Shown here in pieces: positions 15,877 through 23,880 of a stretch of DNA of 42,281 nucleotides. This DNA is from Methylobacterium symbioticum (GTDB lineage: Bacteria; Pseudomonadota; Alphaproteobacteria; Rhizobiales; Beijerinckiaceae). The stretch is from NCBI RefSeq assembly GCF_902141845.1, contig NZ_CABFPH010000045.1, positions 1-42,281 on the forward strand, in the 5' to 3' direction. Below the pieces are notes generated by a model, which was not told where the DNA came from, ran no database searches, and was given only the letters and a program-made list of their open reading frames with translations. The translations under genes and the position numbers were made by a program. Every line of letters begins with the position of its first letter. The first letter of the stretch is position 1.

Positions 15877-17241
15877 TCACAATTTCCGGATGCGTGGCTC
15901 ACCGCCCTCCTCCAGGAGCAGCGCCGTCACCGCCCAGACCAGCGCGTCGAGCCGGTCCGGAGAGCCACCGCCGCTCAGGCCCTCGGGGCCGAAATCGCAC
16001 AGCTCGTCCTCCAGGGCCGGAAAGGCGCCGACATGGTGGACACAGCCGCGCGCGTAGAGCAGCGAGACCGGCTCGGCCCGCAGGTACTTGCCGCGGGTGG
16101 CGCGCACGGAGGTCACCGGCACGGCGGGATCGCACTGGCGCAGCACCGCGGCGGCCATCTCGCCGCCCTGGTTCACCTCGACCACGAGCGCATCGGCCGC
16201 GAGGCGGTGATAGAGGGCGAGCGCCGTGCCGGCCCAGGCCTCGGGGGTGGCCCGGGGCAGGCTCGCATCGGCCAGGATGTAGGCATGGCCGCCCGCGCGG
16301 GCCGCCGCGACGATGCCGCAGGTATCCGAGCGGGCGCCCGAGCCCGCCGGCGGATCGACCGCCACCACGATCCGGCCGAGGGCGTCCGGCGGGGCCGCGA
16401 CGCGGGCGGCCTCGAGGATCGCGCGGCTCCAGAGGGCGTCGGCCCGGTCCTCGATCAGCTCGCCGTCGAGTTCCTGCCGCCCGAGCCGGGTGCCCGCGTA
16501 GCGGCCGACCACCGCCTCCAGGAAGGTGGGCGCGAGATGCGCGGCATTGTCCGCGGTGCGGGCCCGGCTCACCGCCGTGCGCGGATCGGCGAGCAGGCGC
16601 CGCAGCAGCGGGATCGGCCGCGGTGTCGTGGTGACGAGGTTGCGCGGATGCGCGCCCAGCCGCAGGCCGAATTGCAGCATGTCGAAGGCGGCCTCGGGGT
16701 GGCGCCATTTCGCGAGCTCGTCGCACCAGGCCGCGCCGAATTGCGGGCCGCGCAGCGCGTCGGGCTCCTCCGCCGAGAAGGCCTGCGCCACCGCGCCGTT
16801 CGGCCAGGTGAGCCGGCGCCGGCTCGGGCTCCAGGCCGGGCGCCGGCCGCGCTCGGGAATGCCGAGGAGCCCCGAGGGACCTTCGATCATCACGTCGCGC
16901 ACGTCCGCGAAGGTCTCGCCGACGAGGGCGATGCGCGCGACGGGCTCGGGCGTGAAGGCCGGGTCGCCGCGGGCGAGCGCGTCGACCCATTCCGCGCCGG
17001 TGCGCGTCTTGCCGCAGCCGCGCCCGCCGATCACCGCCCAGGTCGTCCAGTCGGTCAGGCAACAGGGCGGCAGCTGGTCGGGCCGGGCGGCGATCAGCCA
17101 GTCACGGGCGAGCGCCCGGGTCCGGTCCGGCGGCAGCAGCGCCAGGGTCTCCGCCAGGCGGGGTGAGGCCAAGGCGGCGCGCGATCTCCGCGCGCAGGAC
17201 GGGCAGCTCGTCGGGGTTGTCCGTGCTCCCTCCGCCCCCAT
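15877..17241 (-). CDS. GTA large terminase subunit (RcGTA g2-like TerL)
   Basis: 454 residues if the ATG at 17241 is used. DNA-packaging motor with ATPase and nuclease domains. Walker A is GGRGCGKTRTGAEW, the Walker B region is FGAAWCDELAKW, and the coupling segment is NLVTTTPRPIPLLRRLL. The RNase H-like nuclease has Asp in IVVAVDPPAGSG and a late SPDRLDALVWAVTALL. Family members begin close to the segment LASPRLAETLALLPPDRTRALARDWLI, so the TTG at 17172 is a good alternative start; the ATG at 17241 overlaps g1 by 140 bases. It ends in the AT-rich spacer before the chemoreceptor instead of leading into the portal gene. Confidence 0.93.
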   Translation of the reverse strand: MGAEGARTTPTSCPSCARRSRAALASPRLAETLALLPPDRTRALARDWLIAARPDQLPPCCLTDWTTWAVIGGRGCGKTRTGAEWVDALARGDPAFTPEPVARIALVGETFADVRDVMIEGPSGLLGIPERGRRPAWSPSRRRLTWPNGAVAQAFSAEEPDALRGPQFGAAWCDELAKWRHPEAAFDMLQFGLRLGAHPRNLVTTTPRPIPLLRRLLADPRTAVSRARTADNAAHLAPTFLEAVVGRYAGTRLGRQELDGELIEDRADALWSRAILEAARVAAPPDALGRIVVAVDPPAGSGARSDTCGIVAAARAGGHAYILADASLPRATPEAWAGTALALYHRLAADALVVEVNQGGEMAAAVLRQCDPAVPVTSVRATRGKYLRAEPVSLLYARGCVHHVGAFPALEDELCDFGPEGLSGGGSPDRLDALVWAVTALLLEEGGEPRIRKL

Positions 17242-17791
17242 CGCATGCCTCCGCCGCGCCGAGTTCGTCCAGAAGCTTCTTCAGGCCGCCGAGGTCGCGC
17301 AGGACCCGGGCCGAATCGACCACCGCTGCGCCGGTGCCCTGCAGGGCCGCATCGAACCCGGCGATCTGCCGGGCGATGTGGCTGCGCAGGGCCGCGCGCA
17401 GGCTCGGCCCGTCGGTGGCGCCCGCCGCGTCGAGGGGCGCAGGTGGCCCGGCCACGGTCGGGCTCGCGCGCCGGAGCGTCAGGCCGATCGCCTTGAAGAA
17501 GGCGCCGGCCGAGTTGCGGCCGATGCCGAGCGCGTCGACCAGGTCCTGCGGGTGGTTGCGCGGCTCGTAATAGAGCCGGGCGATCGCCTCGCGCCGGCCG
17601 AGCGGCCAGTTGGCGGCGCTCAGCTTCGAGGGGCGCGGCTTGCGCCAGCCGGCCCGGGCGTTCCAGCCCGCGAGCGTGCCGCGCGGGATGCCGAGCGCGT
17701 CCGCGATGGCGGACATCGGCTCGGCGGTCTCGCGCAGGCGGCGCTCCGCCTCGGCGCGCAGCTCCGCATTGTGCGGGGTCGGCCAGGGCAT
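17102..17791 (-). CDS. Helix-turn-helix protein, putative GTA small terminase (g1 position)
   Basis: 229 residues from ATG 17791. Two HTH-like segments are visible: SAIADALGIPRGTLAGWNARAGW near residues 27-49 and DLVDALGIGRNSAGAFFKAIGL near 83-104. A longer helical C-terminal part (ARQIAGFDAALQ, LRDLGGLKKLLDELGAAEAC, VLRAEIARRLGLTPP) follows. Small terminases bind packaging DNA through HTH motifs, and this gene is directly before and overlapping terL, the RcGTA g1 position. It is about twice the length of RcGTA g1, so the assignment is from position and fold, not sequence identity. A strong promoter lies just upstream, and AGAGG serves as ribosome binding site. Confidence 0.6.
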   Translation of the reverse strand: MPWPTPHNAELRAEAERRLRETAEPMSAIADALGIPRGTLAGWNARAGWRKPRPSKLSAANWPLGRREAIARLYYEPRNHPQDLVDALGIGRNSAGAFFKAIGLTLRRASPTVAGPPAPLDAAGATDGPSLRAALRSHIARQIAGFDAALQGTGAAVVDSARVLRDLGGLKKLLDELGAAEACDGGGGSTDNPDELPVLRAEIARRLGLTPPGGDPGAAAAGPDPGARP

Positions 17792-17826
17792 CGCTGCCTC
17801 TCGACATATTTTTGGAGAATGCCTGA

Positions 17827-17855
17827 ACCCTATCCCAGGAGCGCGCCGGTGTCAA
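17827..17855 (-). promoter_or_regulatory. Strong sigma-70 promoter upstream of GTA g1
   Basis: On the minus strand TTGACA (17855-17850) and TAGGGT (17832-17827) are separated by exactly 17 bases. The -35 box is perfect. The expected transcription start is about 30 bases before the g1 ATG at 17791. This would drive g1 and g2, the head of the GTA cluster. Confidence 0.7.
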
Positions 17856-17875
17856 GGATCAATCTCTTTGGATCA
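17856..17875 (-). promoter_or_regulatory. Direct repeat abutting the -35 box of the GTA promoter
   Basis: TGATCC occurs twice on the minus strand (17875-17870 and 17861-17856), 14 bases apart, the second touching the -35 box. Two half-sites here would suit an activator or repressor of GTA expression. No CtrA-type TTAA-N7-TTAA is seen. Which protein binds, if any, is unknown. Confidence 0.3.
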
Positions 17876-18009
17876 GCCTTTTTTCATAGGCGCGGACCGT
17901 GCAGATCGCGCTGCCGCGGTGCCGGAACGGGCTTCCCCTTCGGCACGTTGACCGGCGCCTGCCAAAGCGCGCATCAGCGGGACGGCAGGGCGTCCGAGTC
18001 GGGAACAGC

Positions 18010-19041
18010 ATGGTCGCGCAGACATCATCGAGCGGGGAGGAGCGAGCGGTCTTGAGCGACAGCTTCCGCCGCTTCGCCGATTCGGTGCCGCTGATGATGT
18101 GGCGCTCCGACCCCGAGGGCGCGACCATCCATCACAACGAGTGCTGGCTCGACTTCACCGGGCGCAGCCTCGACGAGGAGCTGGCGCTCGACTGGCGGCG
18201 CGGGCTCCATCCGGACGATTTCGAGCGCCATGCCCGGGTCGTGGCCGACGCCTTCGCGGCGCGGGAGCCCTTCACCGTGGAGTTCCGGCTGCGGCGCCAC
18301 GACGGCGCCTATCGCTGGCTCCTCGACACGGCCCGCCCGCTGGTGGAGGACGGGACCTTCCGCGGCTATCTCGGCTCCTGCTTCGACATCACCGACCGCA
18401 AGCATGCGGAGGAGCATATCGAGCACGCGCTCGCCGAGAAGGAGACCCTGCTCGCCGAGGTCTACCACCGGGTCCGCAACAACCTGCAGGTGATGGTGAG
18501 CCTGATCGGCCTCTACGGCCGCGCCGCGCCCGATCCCTGCCGCGGTTCCTTCGAGGCCCTCGGGCAGCGGGTCCGCGCCATCGCCCTCGTCCAGCAGCAC
18601 CTGCACGAGGCGCCCCACATCGCGAGCATCGACGTCAAGGATTACCTCCACCGCCTCGCATCGGGTCTCGGCCAGCTGCGGCGGGCCGGACGGATCGGGG
18701 TGCAGGTGGGCGGCACCGGCACGGGCCTCGTCGAGCCGCGCACCGCGAACGCGCTCGGCATGATCGTGGCGGAGATCGTGGCCGAGTGCCTCGACGCCAC
18801 GGCCGAATCGGTGGCCTGCACCATCGCCATCGAGATCCAGGCGGCGGCCGGCGCGCCGGTGCGCCTCTCGATCGTCTCGGGGCTGAGCGAGGCGGCCGAG
18901 GCCGGGCGGCCGAACGTTCCGAAGCTCGGGCCGCGCCTGATCGCGGCCTATGCGGCGCAGGCCGAGATCGCGGTGACCGGCACGGCGGCGCCGGACGATC
19001 CTCTCCTCCTGCACCTGCCCGAGACCCGGATGGCCGGCTGA
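18010..19041 (+). CDS. PAS-HisKA_2 sensor kinase with apparently degenerate ATPase domain
   Basis: 343 residues from ATG 18010. A PAS_3 domain covers about 20-140 (FRRFADSVPLMMWRSDPEGATIHHNECWLDFTGRS, then LHPDDFERHARVV, and FRLRRHDGAYRWLLDTARPLVEDGTFRGYLGSCFDITDRK). The HisKA_2 dimerisation box EKETLLAEVYHRVRNNLQVMVSL has the phospho-acceptor His153. The C-terminal third should be a HATPase but has lost its marks: the N box reads ANALGMIVAEIVAECLDAT with no asparagine at the expected place, and no DxGxG is present. It may be a kinase-dead phospho-relay or dimerisation partner. It is divergent from GTA g1 with 218 bases between them. Confidence 0.8.
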   Translation: MVAQTSSSGEERAVLSDSFRRFADSVPLMMWRSDPEGATIHHNECWLDFTGRSLDEELALDWRRGLHPDDFERHARVVADAFAAREPFTVEFRLRRHDGAYRWLLDTARPLVEDGTFRGYLGSCFDITDRKHAEEHIEHALAEKETLLAEVYHRVRNNLQVMVSLIGLYGRAAPDPCRGSFEALGQRVRAIALVQQHLHEAPHIASIDVKDYLHRLASGLGQLRRAGRIGVQVGGTGTGLVEPRTANALGMIVAEIVAECLDATAESVACTIAIEIQAAAGAPVRLSIVSGLSEAAEAGRPNVPKLGPRLIAAYAAQAEIAVTGTAAPDDPLLLHLPETRMAG

Positions 19042-19121
19042 GCGGGCCCGGCGCCCTCCTGCGCCACCCGCTCGGATTGCCTCGGCATGGTGGCGGTCGC
19101 CGCCGCCCGGGCGCCGCGGGA

Positions 19122-20402
19122 TCAGGCCTCCGTCCCGCACCATTCCGCGACGAACAGGGCGATCGCCGTGGTGACCCGCTCCACCGAGGCGAGGCTGACG
19201 CGCTCGTCGATGCCATGGATGTCGTGGCTGATCGGGCCGTAGCAGAGGGCCGGCACGCCCTCGTAGAGCGCGTGGACCCGGGCATCGAGATAGCTCGGCG
19301 ACATGAAGCTCGCGAGCGGCGCACCCGTCGCGCGGGCATGGGCCCGGCCGAGCACCGCCTCCGCCTCCGATCCCGGCTCCAGCACGTAGCCCTCCGCGAA
19401 GAACCCGTCGAAGGTCACGCGCGGCGGATTCCGGGCCAGGAACGGGTCGGTGCGCGCGAACGCGGCCACCGCCGCCTCGATCTCCGCGGCGGCGTCGGCC
19501 GCGCGCGTGCCCGGATAGAGCGCGATCCGGCAGGCGACGGAGGCCCAGGCCGGCACCGTCGAGGCCCAGTCGCCCCCCGCGATCCGCCCGACATTCAGGT
19601 TGATCGGGTGTTCGGCGTCCCGGAAATGCGGGTGCCGGTCCTTCTCGGCGTTCCAGCGCGCCTCGACCGTCCGGAGCGCGCCGACCACCCGGTGGGCCGC
19701 GTCGATGGCGTTGGCGCCCGCCCCCATCTCCCGCACATGGGCCGGGCGGCCCCGGACCGAGACCGTGAACCAGAGCACGCCGGTATTGGCGCGCACCAGC
19801 ATCTCCTCCTCCGGCTCCGGGATCAGCGCGGCCTCGGCCCGGTAGCCGCGCAGATGGGCGGCCAGCGCGCCGTTGCCGGTCGATTCCTCCTCGACCACCG
19901 AGAGCAGCGTCACCTCGGCCGCCGGCCGCAGGCCGATCCGCGCCAGCGCGTCGAGGGCGAACAGGTTGGCCGCGTGACCCGCCTTCATGTCGGCGCCGCC
20001 GCGCCCGTAGAGCCAGTCGCCGTCGATGGCCGGCTCGAAGGGCGGGTGCGCCCAGAGGTCGGCGGGGCCGGGCGGCACCACGTCCACATGCGCCTGCAGG
20101 ATCAGGGAGCGGCCCGCCGGCCGGCGCGGCCGGTGGAGCGCGGCGATGATCGGGGCGTCGGAATGCTCCGCGGTGATCCGCCCGGCTCCGGGATGCGCCT
20201 CGAGCGCCGCGCGGTCCATCGCGAAGCGCTCGACGGCGAGCCCGCGCTCGGCCCAGGCCCGGCCGACGAAATCCTGGATCGCGTGCTCCTGCCCGCGCAG
20301 GGACTCGAAGCGCATCAGCGCCCGGATGTGCTCGACCTGGGCGGCGAAGCCCTCCGCGACGGAGGCGGCGATGCGCGCGGCGAGATCGGGATCGAGGGGC
20401 AT
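19122..20402 (-). CDS. M20 family metallopeptidase (ArgE/DapE/carboxypeptidase-like deacylase)
   Basis: 426 residues, start MPLDPDLAARIAAS at 20402. Cytoplasmic di-zinc hydrolase. Metal and catalytic residues are His105 and Asp107 in ILQAHVDVVPPG, Asp138 in YGRGGADMKAGHAAN, and the glutamate pair near 172-173 in SVVEEESTG. The dimerisation domain follows (NTGVLWFTVSVRGRPAHV, AGANAIDAAHRVVGAL), and a late His is in GPISHDIHGIDERVSL. The family includes acetylornithine deacetylase, succinyl-diaminopimelate desuccinylase and amino-acid amidohydrolases; the sequence does not decide which. It is a single gene convergent with the kinase and divergent from the next gene. Confidence 0.9.
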   Translation of the reverse strand: MPLDPDLAARIAASVAEGFAAQVEHIRALMRFESLRGQEHAIQDFVGRAWAERGLAVERFAMDRAALEAHPGAGRITAEHSDAPIIAALHRPRRPAGRSLILQAHVDVVPPGPADLWAHPPFEPAIDGDWLYGRGGADMKAGHAANLFALDALARIGLRPAAEVTLLSVVEEESTGNGALAAHLRGYRAEAALIPEPEEEMLVRANTGVLWFTVSVRGRPAHVREMGAGANAIDAAHRVVGALRTVEARWNAEKDRHPHFRDAEHPINLNVGRIAGGDWASTVPAWASVACRIALYPGTRAADAAAEIEAAVAAFARTDPFLARNPPRVTFDGFFAEGYVLEPGSEAEAVLGRAHARATGAPLASFMSPSYLDARVHALYEGVPALCYGPISHDIHGIDERVSLASVERVTTAIALFVAEWCGTEA

Positions 20403-20578
20403 GGGGCGCTCGGTTGCAAGGATCGGGGCGGGCGACAGATGACACAGGTTCGCGCGCGCGGCGACGGTCGGCCATTGCCATGGGCGGGCTCGCAGCCTAG
20501 CTCCCCCGCGGCCTGCGAGCCGGAGCGGGTCGAGAACAGGCCCCGCCCACACCGACACGACGGATGGAGACCCCAGAG

Positions 20579-21049
20579 ATGTTGCGCCTCGCCCTCCCAG
20601 CCCTCGTCCTGCTCGCCGGCACGCTGCCCGGCCAGGCCATCGAGGTGCAGAAGTCGGCCACCGTCGCGGCCGCGCCGGACAAGGTCTGGCACACGATCGG
20701 CGATTTCTGCGGCATCGCCGCCTGGCATCCGGCGGTGGAGAAATGCGTCCCATCCGACAAGGAGGGCCAGAAGATCCGCACCCTAACCCTCAAAGGCGGC
20801 GGCACCCTGGTCGAGCAACAGGTTTCCCGCGACGACAAGGTGATGAGCTACACCTACACGATCCTGGAAGGTCCTCTGCCCGTCTCCGACTACCGCTCGA
20901 CGCTCGCCGTCGCGCCCGAGGGCTCCGGATCGAAGGTGAGCTGGCAGGGCAGCTTCAGTGCCAAGGGCGTGCCGGACACGGTCGCGCAGGACGTGATCCA
21001 GGGCATCTACGATTCGGGTCTCAAGGCCATCGCCGAGAAGGCCCAGTAG
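20579..21049 (+). CDS. Exported SRPBCC (START/Bet v1-like) family protein
   Basis: 156 residues from ATG 20579, preferred over the ATG at 20564 because it begins a signal peptide (MLRLALPALVLLAGTLPGQA-IEVQ) and has GGAG nine bases upstream. The mature part fits the polyketide-cyclase/MxaD-like SRPBCC fold: KSATVAAAPDKVWHTIGDFCGIAAWHPAVEKC, GGTLVEQQVSRDDKVMSYTYTILEGPLPVSDYRSTLAVAPEGSGSKVSWQGSFSAKG. Members bind hydrophobic ligands. It resembles the periplasmic MxaD type of methylotrophs, but no methanol-oxidation genes are near. Role unknown. Confidence 0.85.
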   Translation: MLRLALPALVLLAGTLPGQAIEVQKSATVAAAPDKVWHTIGDFCGIAAWHPAVEKCVPSDKEGQKIRTLTLKGGGTLVEQQVSRDDKVMSYTYTILEGPLPVSDYRSTLAVAPEGSGSKVSWQGSFSAKGVPDTVAQDVIQGIYDSGLKAIAEKAQ

Positions 21050-21162
21050 GACCGCGAAGGGGGCGGGCGGTGGGGCGCGTCGTCCGGCGCGGTTGACCGG
21101 CTGGGCACGCCCGGCCCACAAGCGCCGCGGTACCAAGCTGTGCCGTTTCGAGGGTCCTTGTC

Positions 21163-21492
21163 GTGTCGAAGCCCACGTTCCGCCTCACGCTCGTCCTGCT
21201 CGCCGCCGCCGGGCTCGGCGCCTGCCAGCAGAAGGCCGTCACCCCGCCGCCGGTGGTCGCGGCAGCCCCGTCGGCCCCCGTCGTGCTGCCCCAGGGGTCG
21301 GGCTGCGGGCCCGCCATCGCCCGGACGCAGGCGGTGGTGGAGAGCGATGTCGCGACGGGCAACCTCAACAAGCCGGTGGGTGACCGCTTCGGTGCCGATC
21401 TCGCCCACGCGTCCTCGGCCTGCGCCGCCGGCCGTGAGGGCGAGGCGCTCGGCCTGCTCGCGGCTGCGAAGAAGCGCTACGGCTATCCGTAA
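21163..21492 (+). CDS. Small lipoprotein of unknown function
   Basis: 109 residues starting at GTG 21163. The signal sequence ends in the lipobox AGLGAC with Cys21, so the mature protein should be lipid-anchored. A proline/valine linker (QQKAVTPPPVVAAAPSAPVVLPQ) leads to a small helical domain with two more cysteines (GSGCGPAIARTQAVVESDV, HASSACAAGREGEALGLLAAAKKRYGYP). No family recognised. The following gene encodes a NepR-like protein on the same strand, 105 bases on. Confidence 0.75.
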   Translation: MSKPTFRLTLVLLAAAGLGACQQKAVTPPPVVAAAPSAPVVLPQGSGCGPAIARTQAVVESDVATGNLNKPVGDRFGADLAHASSACAAGREGEALGLLAAAKKRYGYP

Positions 21493-21597
21493 GACCGGTT
21501 CCCGCTTCCCGTCGCCGCGATCGGATGGAATCGCGGTGACGGAGCCTTAACCGAGTTTGCGCACGATCCCCGCCGAAGCCCGGATGGAGGATCTCCC

Positions 21598-21780
21598 ATG
21601 GTTGAGCCGAAGCAGCCAGCCCCATCCGCCGAGCCGGCGCAGGCGGCCACGCCCCTCAGCCCGAACGTCCGGCGGCATCTTGGGCAGAACCTGCGCAGCC
21701 TTTATGCCGATGCGCTCGCCGCTCCGGTGAACCAGCGCCTGGAAGCTCTCATCGCCCAACTCGACAAGCCGAAGCGCTGA
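21598..21780 (+). CDS. NepR-like anti-sigma factor (general stress response)
   Basis: 60 residues. The core LSPNVRRHLGQNLRSLYADALAAPVNQRLEALIAQLDKPKR fits the NepR pattern of an amphipathic helix (GxxLRxLYxxxxxxPV) followed by a second (RLxxLLxxL). NepR sequesters the sigma factor EcfG until phosphorylated PhyR binds it. GGAGGA lies six bases before the ATG. Neither phyR nor ecfG is in the window, so this looks like a stand-alone paralogue. The usual PVP before the second helix reads PVN here, which could alter partner choice. Function by homology only. Confidence 0.7.
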   Translation: MVEPKQPAPSAEPAQAATPLSPNVRRHLGQNLRSLYADALAAPVNQRLEALIAQLDKPKR

Positions 21781-21785
21781 CGGGA

Positions 21786-21866
21786 TCAATCCAGCGCGAC
21801 GGCGACAAGGGAGAACAGGCCCGCGAGCAACAGATTGCCGGCGAGCACGAGGGCGATCACGGTCAT
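21786..21866 (-). CDS. Possible 26-residue single-span membrane peptide
   Basis: ATG at 21866 to TGA at 21788-21786: MTVIALVLAGNLLLAGLFSLVAVALD. The whole peptide is one hydrophobic helix. The stop lies six bases beyond the convergent nepR-like stop. No good ribosome binding site is visible, so it may be chance coding. Confidence 0.3.
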   Translation of the reverse strand: MTVIALVLAGNLLLAGLFSLVAVALD

Positions 21867-22228
21867 GGCTGGGGGAGCAGTCTCGGATGGGGCCGGAGAA
21901 GTCCGGCCGTCACGTCATAGCGCCGGATCCGGCCACAGGCGGCCCTGATTCGCGCGACCGTCCGGGCCGGTCCGGCGAATGAGCGGAGGGTGATGCAGGC
22001 CGGGCACGGTGCTCAGCGCCGGCCGCGTGGCGCAGGTGCCGATTCCGGCCCGACCCATCCTGTTGCCGAAGCTCTCCTCCTGGGGTGTCTGAGCCGATCC
22101 GGCGCAGATCTGTCGATCGTCCGGCCGCGGATCGGGCAGACTTGCTTTCGCCAAGGTTGATCCGCCATTCTGTTAAGGTTCAGTCAACCTGAATCCGGGG
22201 CGATCGTGTCCTCGGCGGGAGGGGCGAT
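21867..22228. other. 362-base intergenic stretch without a supported gene
   Basis: A 79-codon open frame on the minus strand (22154-21915, TTG start) has no recognised family, no signal peptide and weak start context. AAGGTTCAGTCAACCT near 22175-22190 is a small inverted repeat. GGGAGGGGCGAT at the right end is the ribosome binding region of the next gene. Confidence 0.5.
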
Positions 22229-22462
22229 ATGACCATCGCAGCAATCGGATCGATCGGCGGTGCCTTCCAGGCGGCCTCGGCTCTTCTGGGCCGGCGTGTG
22301 GAGCGTGGCGACCTGCCGGTGCTCGTGATGGACGGCGAGACGGGCGAGGATTGGCGGGCAGAGTCCTTTGGCTGCGCGCTCGACCCGGCCTTCGCGCCGG
22401 GCTCTCCGTATTTCGAGGCGGTCGCGGCGGCTTTGGGCGAGGCCGGCTACCTCGACACGTAA
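22229..22462 (+). CDS. Small hypothetical protein
   Basis: 77 residues (MTIAAIGSIGGAFQAASALLGRRVERGDLPVLVMDGETGEDWRAESFGCALDPAFAPGSPYFEAVAAALGEAGYLDT). It has a good GGGAGGGG ribosome binding site seven bases before the ATG and normal codon use, which support it as real. No domain recognised. It is 70 bases before gltX on the same strand and may share its transcript. Confidence 0.6.
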   Translation: MTIAAIGSIGGAFQAASALLGRRVERGDLPVLVMDGETGEDWRAESFGCALDPAFAPGSPYFEAVAAALGEAGYLDT

Positions 22463-22532
22463 GGGGCGTTCGCGGCGAAGGCCGAGCGCGCGGCAGTCCC
22501 CGCCGGGCCATAAAATGCGCTAGAGGGACCGC

Positions 22533-23876
22533 ATGGCACCTCTCGTCCGCTTCGCCCCGTCGCCGACCGGCTATCTCCATATCGGCAATGCCCGGCCGGC
22601 GCTGCTCAACGCGCTGTTTGCCCGCGCCCGCGGGGGCCGCTTGCTGCTGCGCCTCGACGATACCGATCGCGAGCGCTCGACGGCGGAATTCGCCCGCGCC
22701 GTCGAGGAGGACCTCGCTTGGCTCGGCATCGTGCCGGATCTCTTCGCCCGCCAGTCCGACCGGGCGGCGCAGCACGATGCGGCGGCCGAGCGGCTGAAGG
22801 GACAGGGCCGGCTCTACCCCTGCTACGAGACGCCGGAGGAGCTGGAGCGCCGCCGCCGCCGCCAGCTCGGCCGCGGCCTGCCGCCGATCTACGACCGGGC
22901 CGCCCTGAGCCTCACGGCCGAGCAGCGCGCTGCCTACGAGGCGGAGGGCCGCCGCCCGCACTGGCGCTTCAAGCTCGAGGCCCGCACGGTCGCCTGGGAC
23001 GACCTCGTGCGCGGACCCGCTCATGTGGATTGCGCCTCGCTCTCCGATCCGGTCCTGATCCGCGCGGACGGCACCTATCTCTACACGCTGCCCTCCGTGG
23101 TGGACGACATCGACCTCGGCATCACCCATGTCATCCGCGGTGAGGATCACGTCACCAATACGGGCGTGCAGGTCCAGATCTTCGAGGCACTGGAGGCGTC
23201 CGTGCCGGTCTTCGGCCACCACAACCTGCTGACCACCGCTGACGGGGAGGGGCTGTCGAAGCGCCTGGGCCACCTCTCGCTGCGGTCCCTGCGCGAGGCG
23301 GGCTATGAGCCGGCGGCCGTGCGCTCGCTCGCCGTGCTTACCGGTTCAGCCGAGGCGGTGCGGCCGGTCGCCTCCCTCGACGAGCTGGCTTCCCTCGTTG
23401 ACCTCGCCCAGATCTCGCGGGCGCCGGCCCGGTTCGATCCCCACGAACTCGACGGGCTCAATGCCCGCCTCGTCCACGCCATGCCCTACGCGGAGGTGGC
23501 TCCGCGACTCGCCGCGCTCGGGATCCCGGATTTGGCGGGCGAAGCGTTCTGGCTGGCGGTGCGGGCCAACCTCGCCACGGTCGCTGAGGCCGCTTTGTGG
23601 TGGAAGGTGGTGGCCGGCCCGGTCGCGCCGGTGATCGCCGACCCCGCCATCGCCGCCGCCGCCGCCGAGACCCTGCCGGAGGAGCCTTACGGGCCGGAGA
23701 CCTGGAAGACCTGGACGGGGGCGGTCCGCGAACGGACGGGCGCCAAGGGCAAGGCCCTGTTCATGCCGCTGCGCCTCGCCCTGACCGGCCTCGACCACGG
23801 GCCGGACCTTGCCGGGCTGCTCCCGCTGATCGGCCGCGACCGGGCGGCACGCCGCCTCGCAGGCGAGACGGCATAA
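22533..23876 (+). CDS. gltX: Glutamyl-tRNA synthetase, probable second (GltX2-type) copy
   Basis: 447 residues, class I aminoacyl-tRNA synthetase attaching glutamate to tRNA. The HIGH-type motif is [18 protein letters not shown] (residues 9-26), then [10 protein letters not shown]. The KMSKS-equivalent loop is [11 protein letters not shown] (Ser242-Lys243-Arg244). FGHHNLL and [14 protein letters not shown] are typical. The C-terminal anticodon-binding domain is short. The length is slightly below the 470 or so of the main bacterial enzyme, and alphaproteobacteria often carry two copies, one charging tRNA-Gln; this looks like the second type, but specificity cannot be read from sequence alone. 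A structured repeat follows the stop by four bases. Confidence 0.93.
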   Translation: MAPLVRFAPSPTGYLHIGNARPALLNALFARARGGRLLLRLDDTDRERSTAEFARAVEEDLAWLGIVPDLFARQSDRAAQHDAAAERLKGQGRLYPCYETPEELERRRRRQLGRGLPPIYDRAALSLTAEQRAAYEAEGRRPHWRFKLEARTVAWDDLVRGPAHVDCASLSDPVLIRADGTYLYTLPSVVDDIDLGITHVIRGEDHVTNTGVQVQIFEALEASVPVFGHHNLLTTADGEGLSKRLGHLSLRSLREAGYEPAAVRSLAVLTGSAEAVRPVASLDELASLVDLAQISRAPARFDPHELDGLNARLVHAMPYAEVAPRLAALGIPDLAGEAFWLAVRANLATVAEAALWWKVVAGPVAPVIADPAIAAAAAETLPEEPYGPETWKTWTGAVRERTGAKGKALFMPLRLALTGLDHGPDLAGLLPLIGRDRAARRLAGETA

Positions 23877-23880
23877 TTCA

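Noticed and set aside
1..17791. Ordinary integrated prophage
   Set aside because: Gene order and families match the RcGTA type. There is no integrase, repressor, replication, lysis or att sequence, and host genes lie inside.
20564..20578. Upstream ATG start of the SRPBCC gene
   Set aside because: The GGAG expected as ribosome binding site overlaps this start, and the signal peptide begins at 20579.
18099..20786. 895-residue plus-strand open frame
   Set aside because: It overlaps the kinase and M20 peptidase genes, whose own frames carry clear motifs.
21915..22154. 79-residue minus-strand frame as a gene
   Set aside because: TTG start, weak ribosome binding context and no recognised features; kept only as a note in the intergenic entry.
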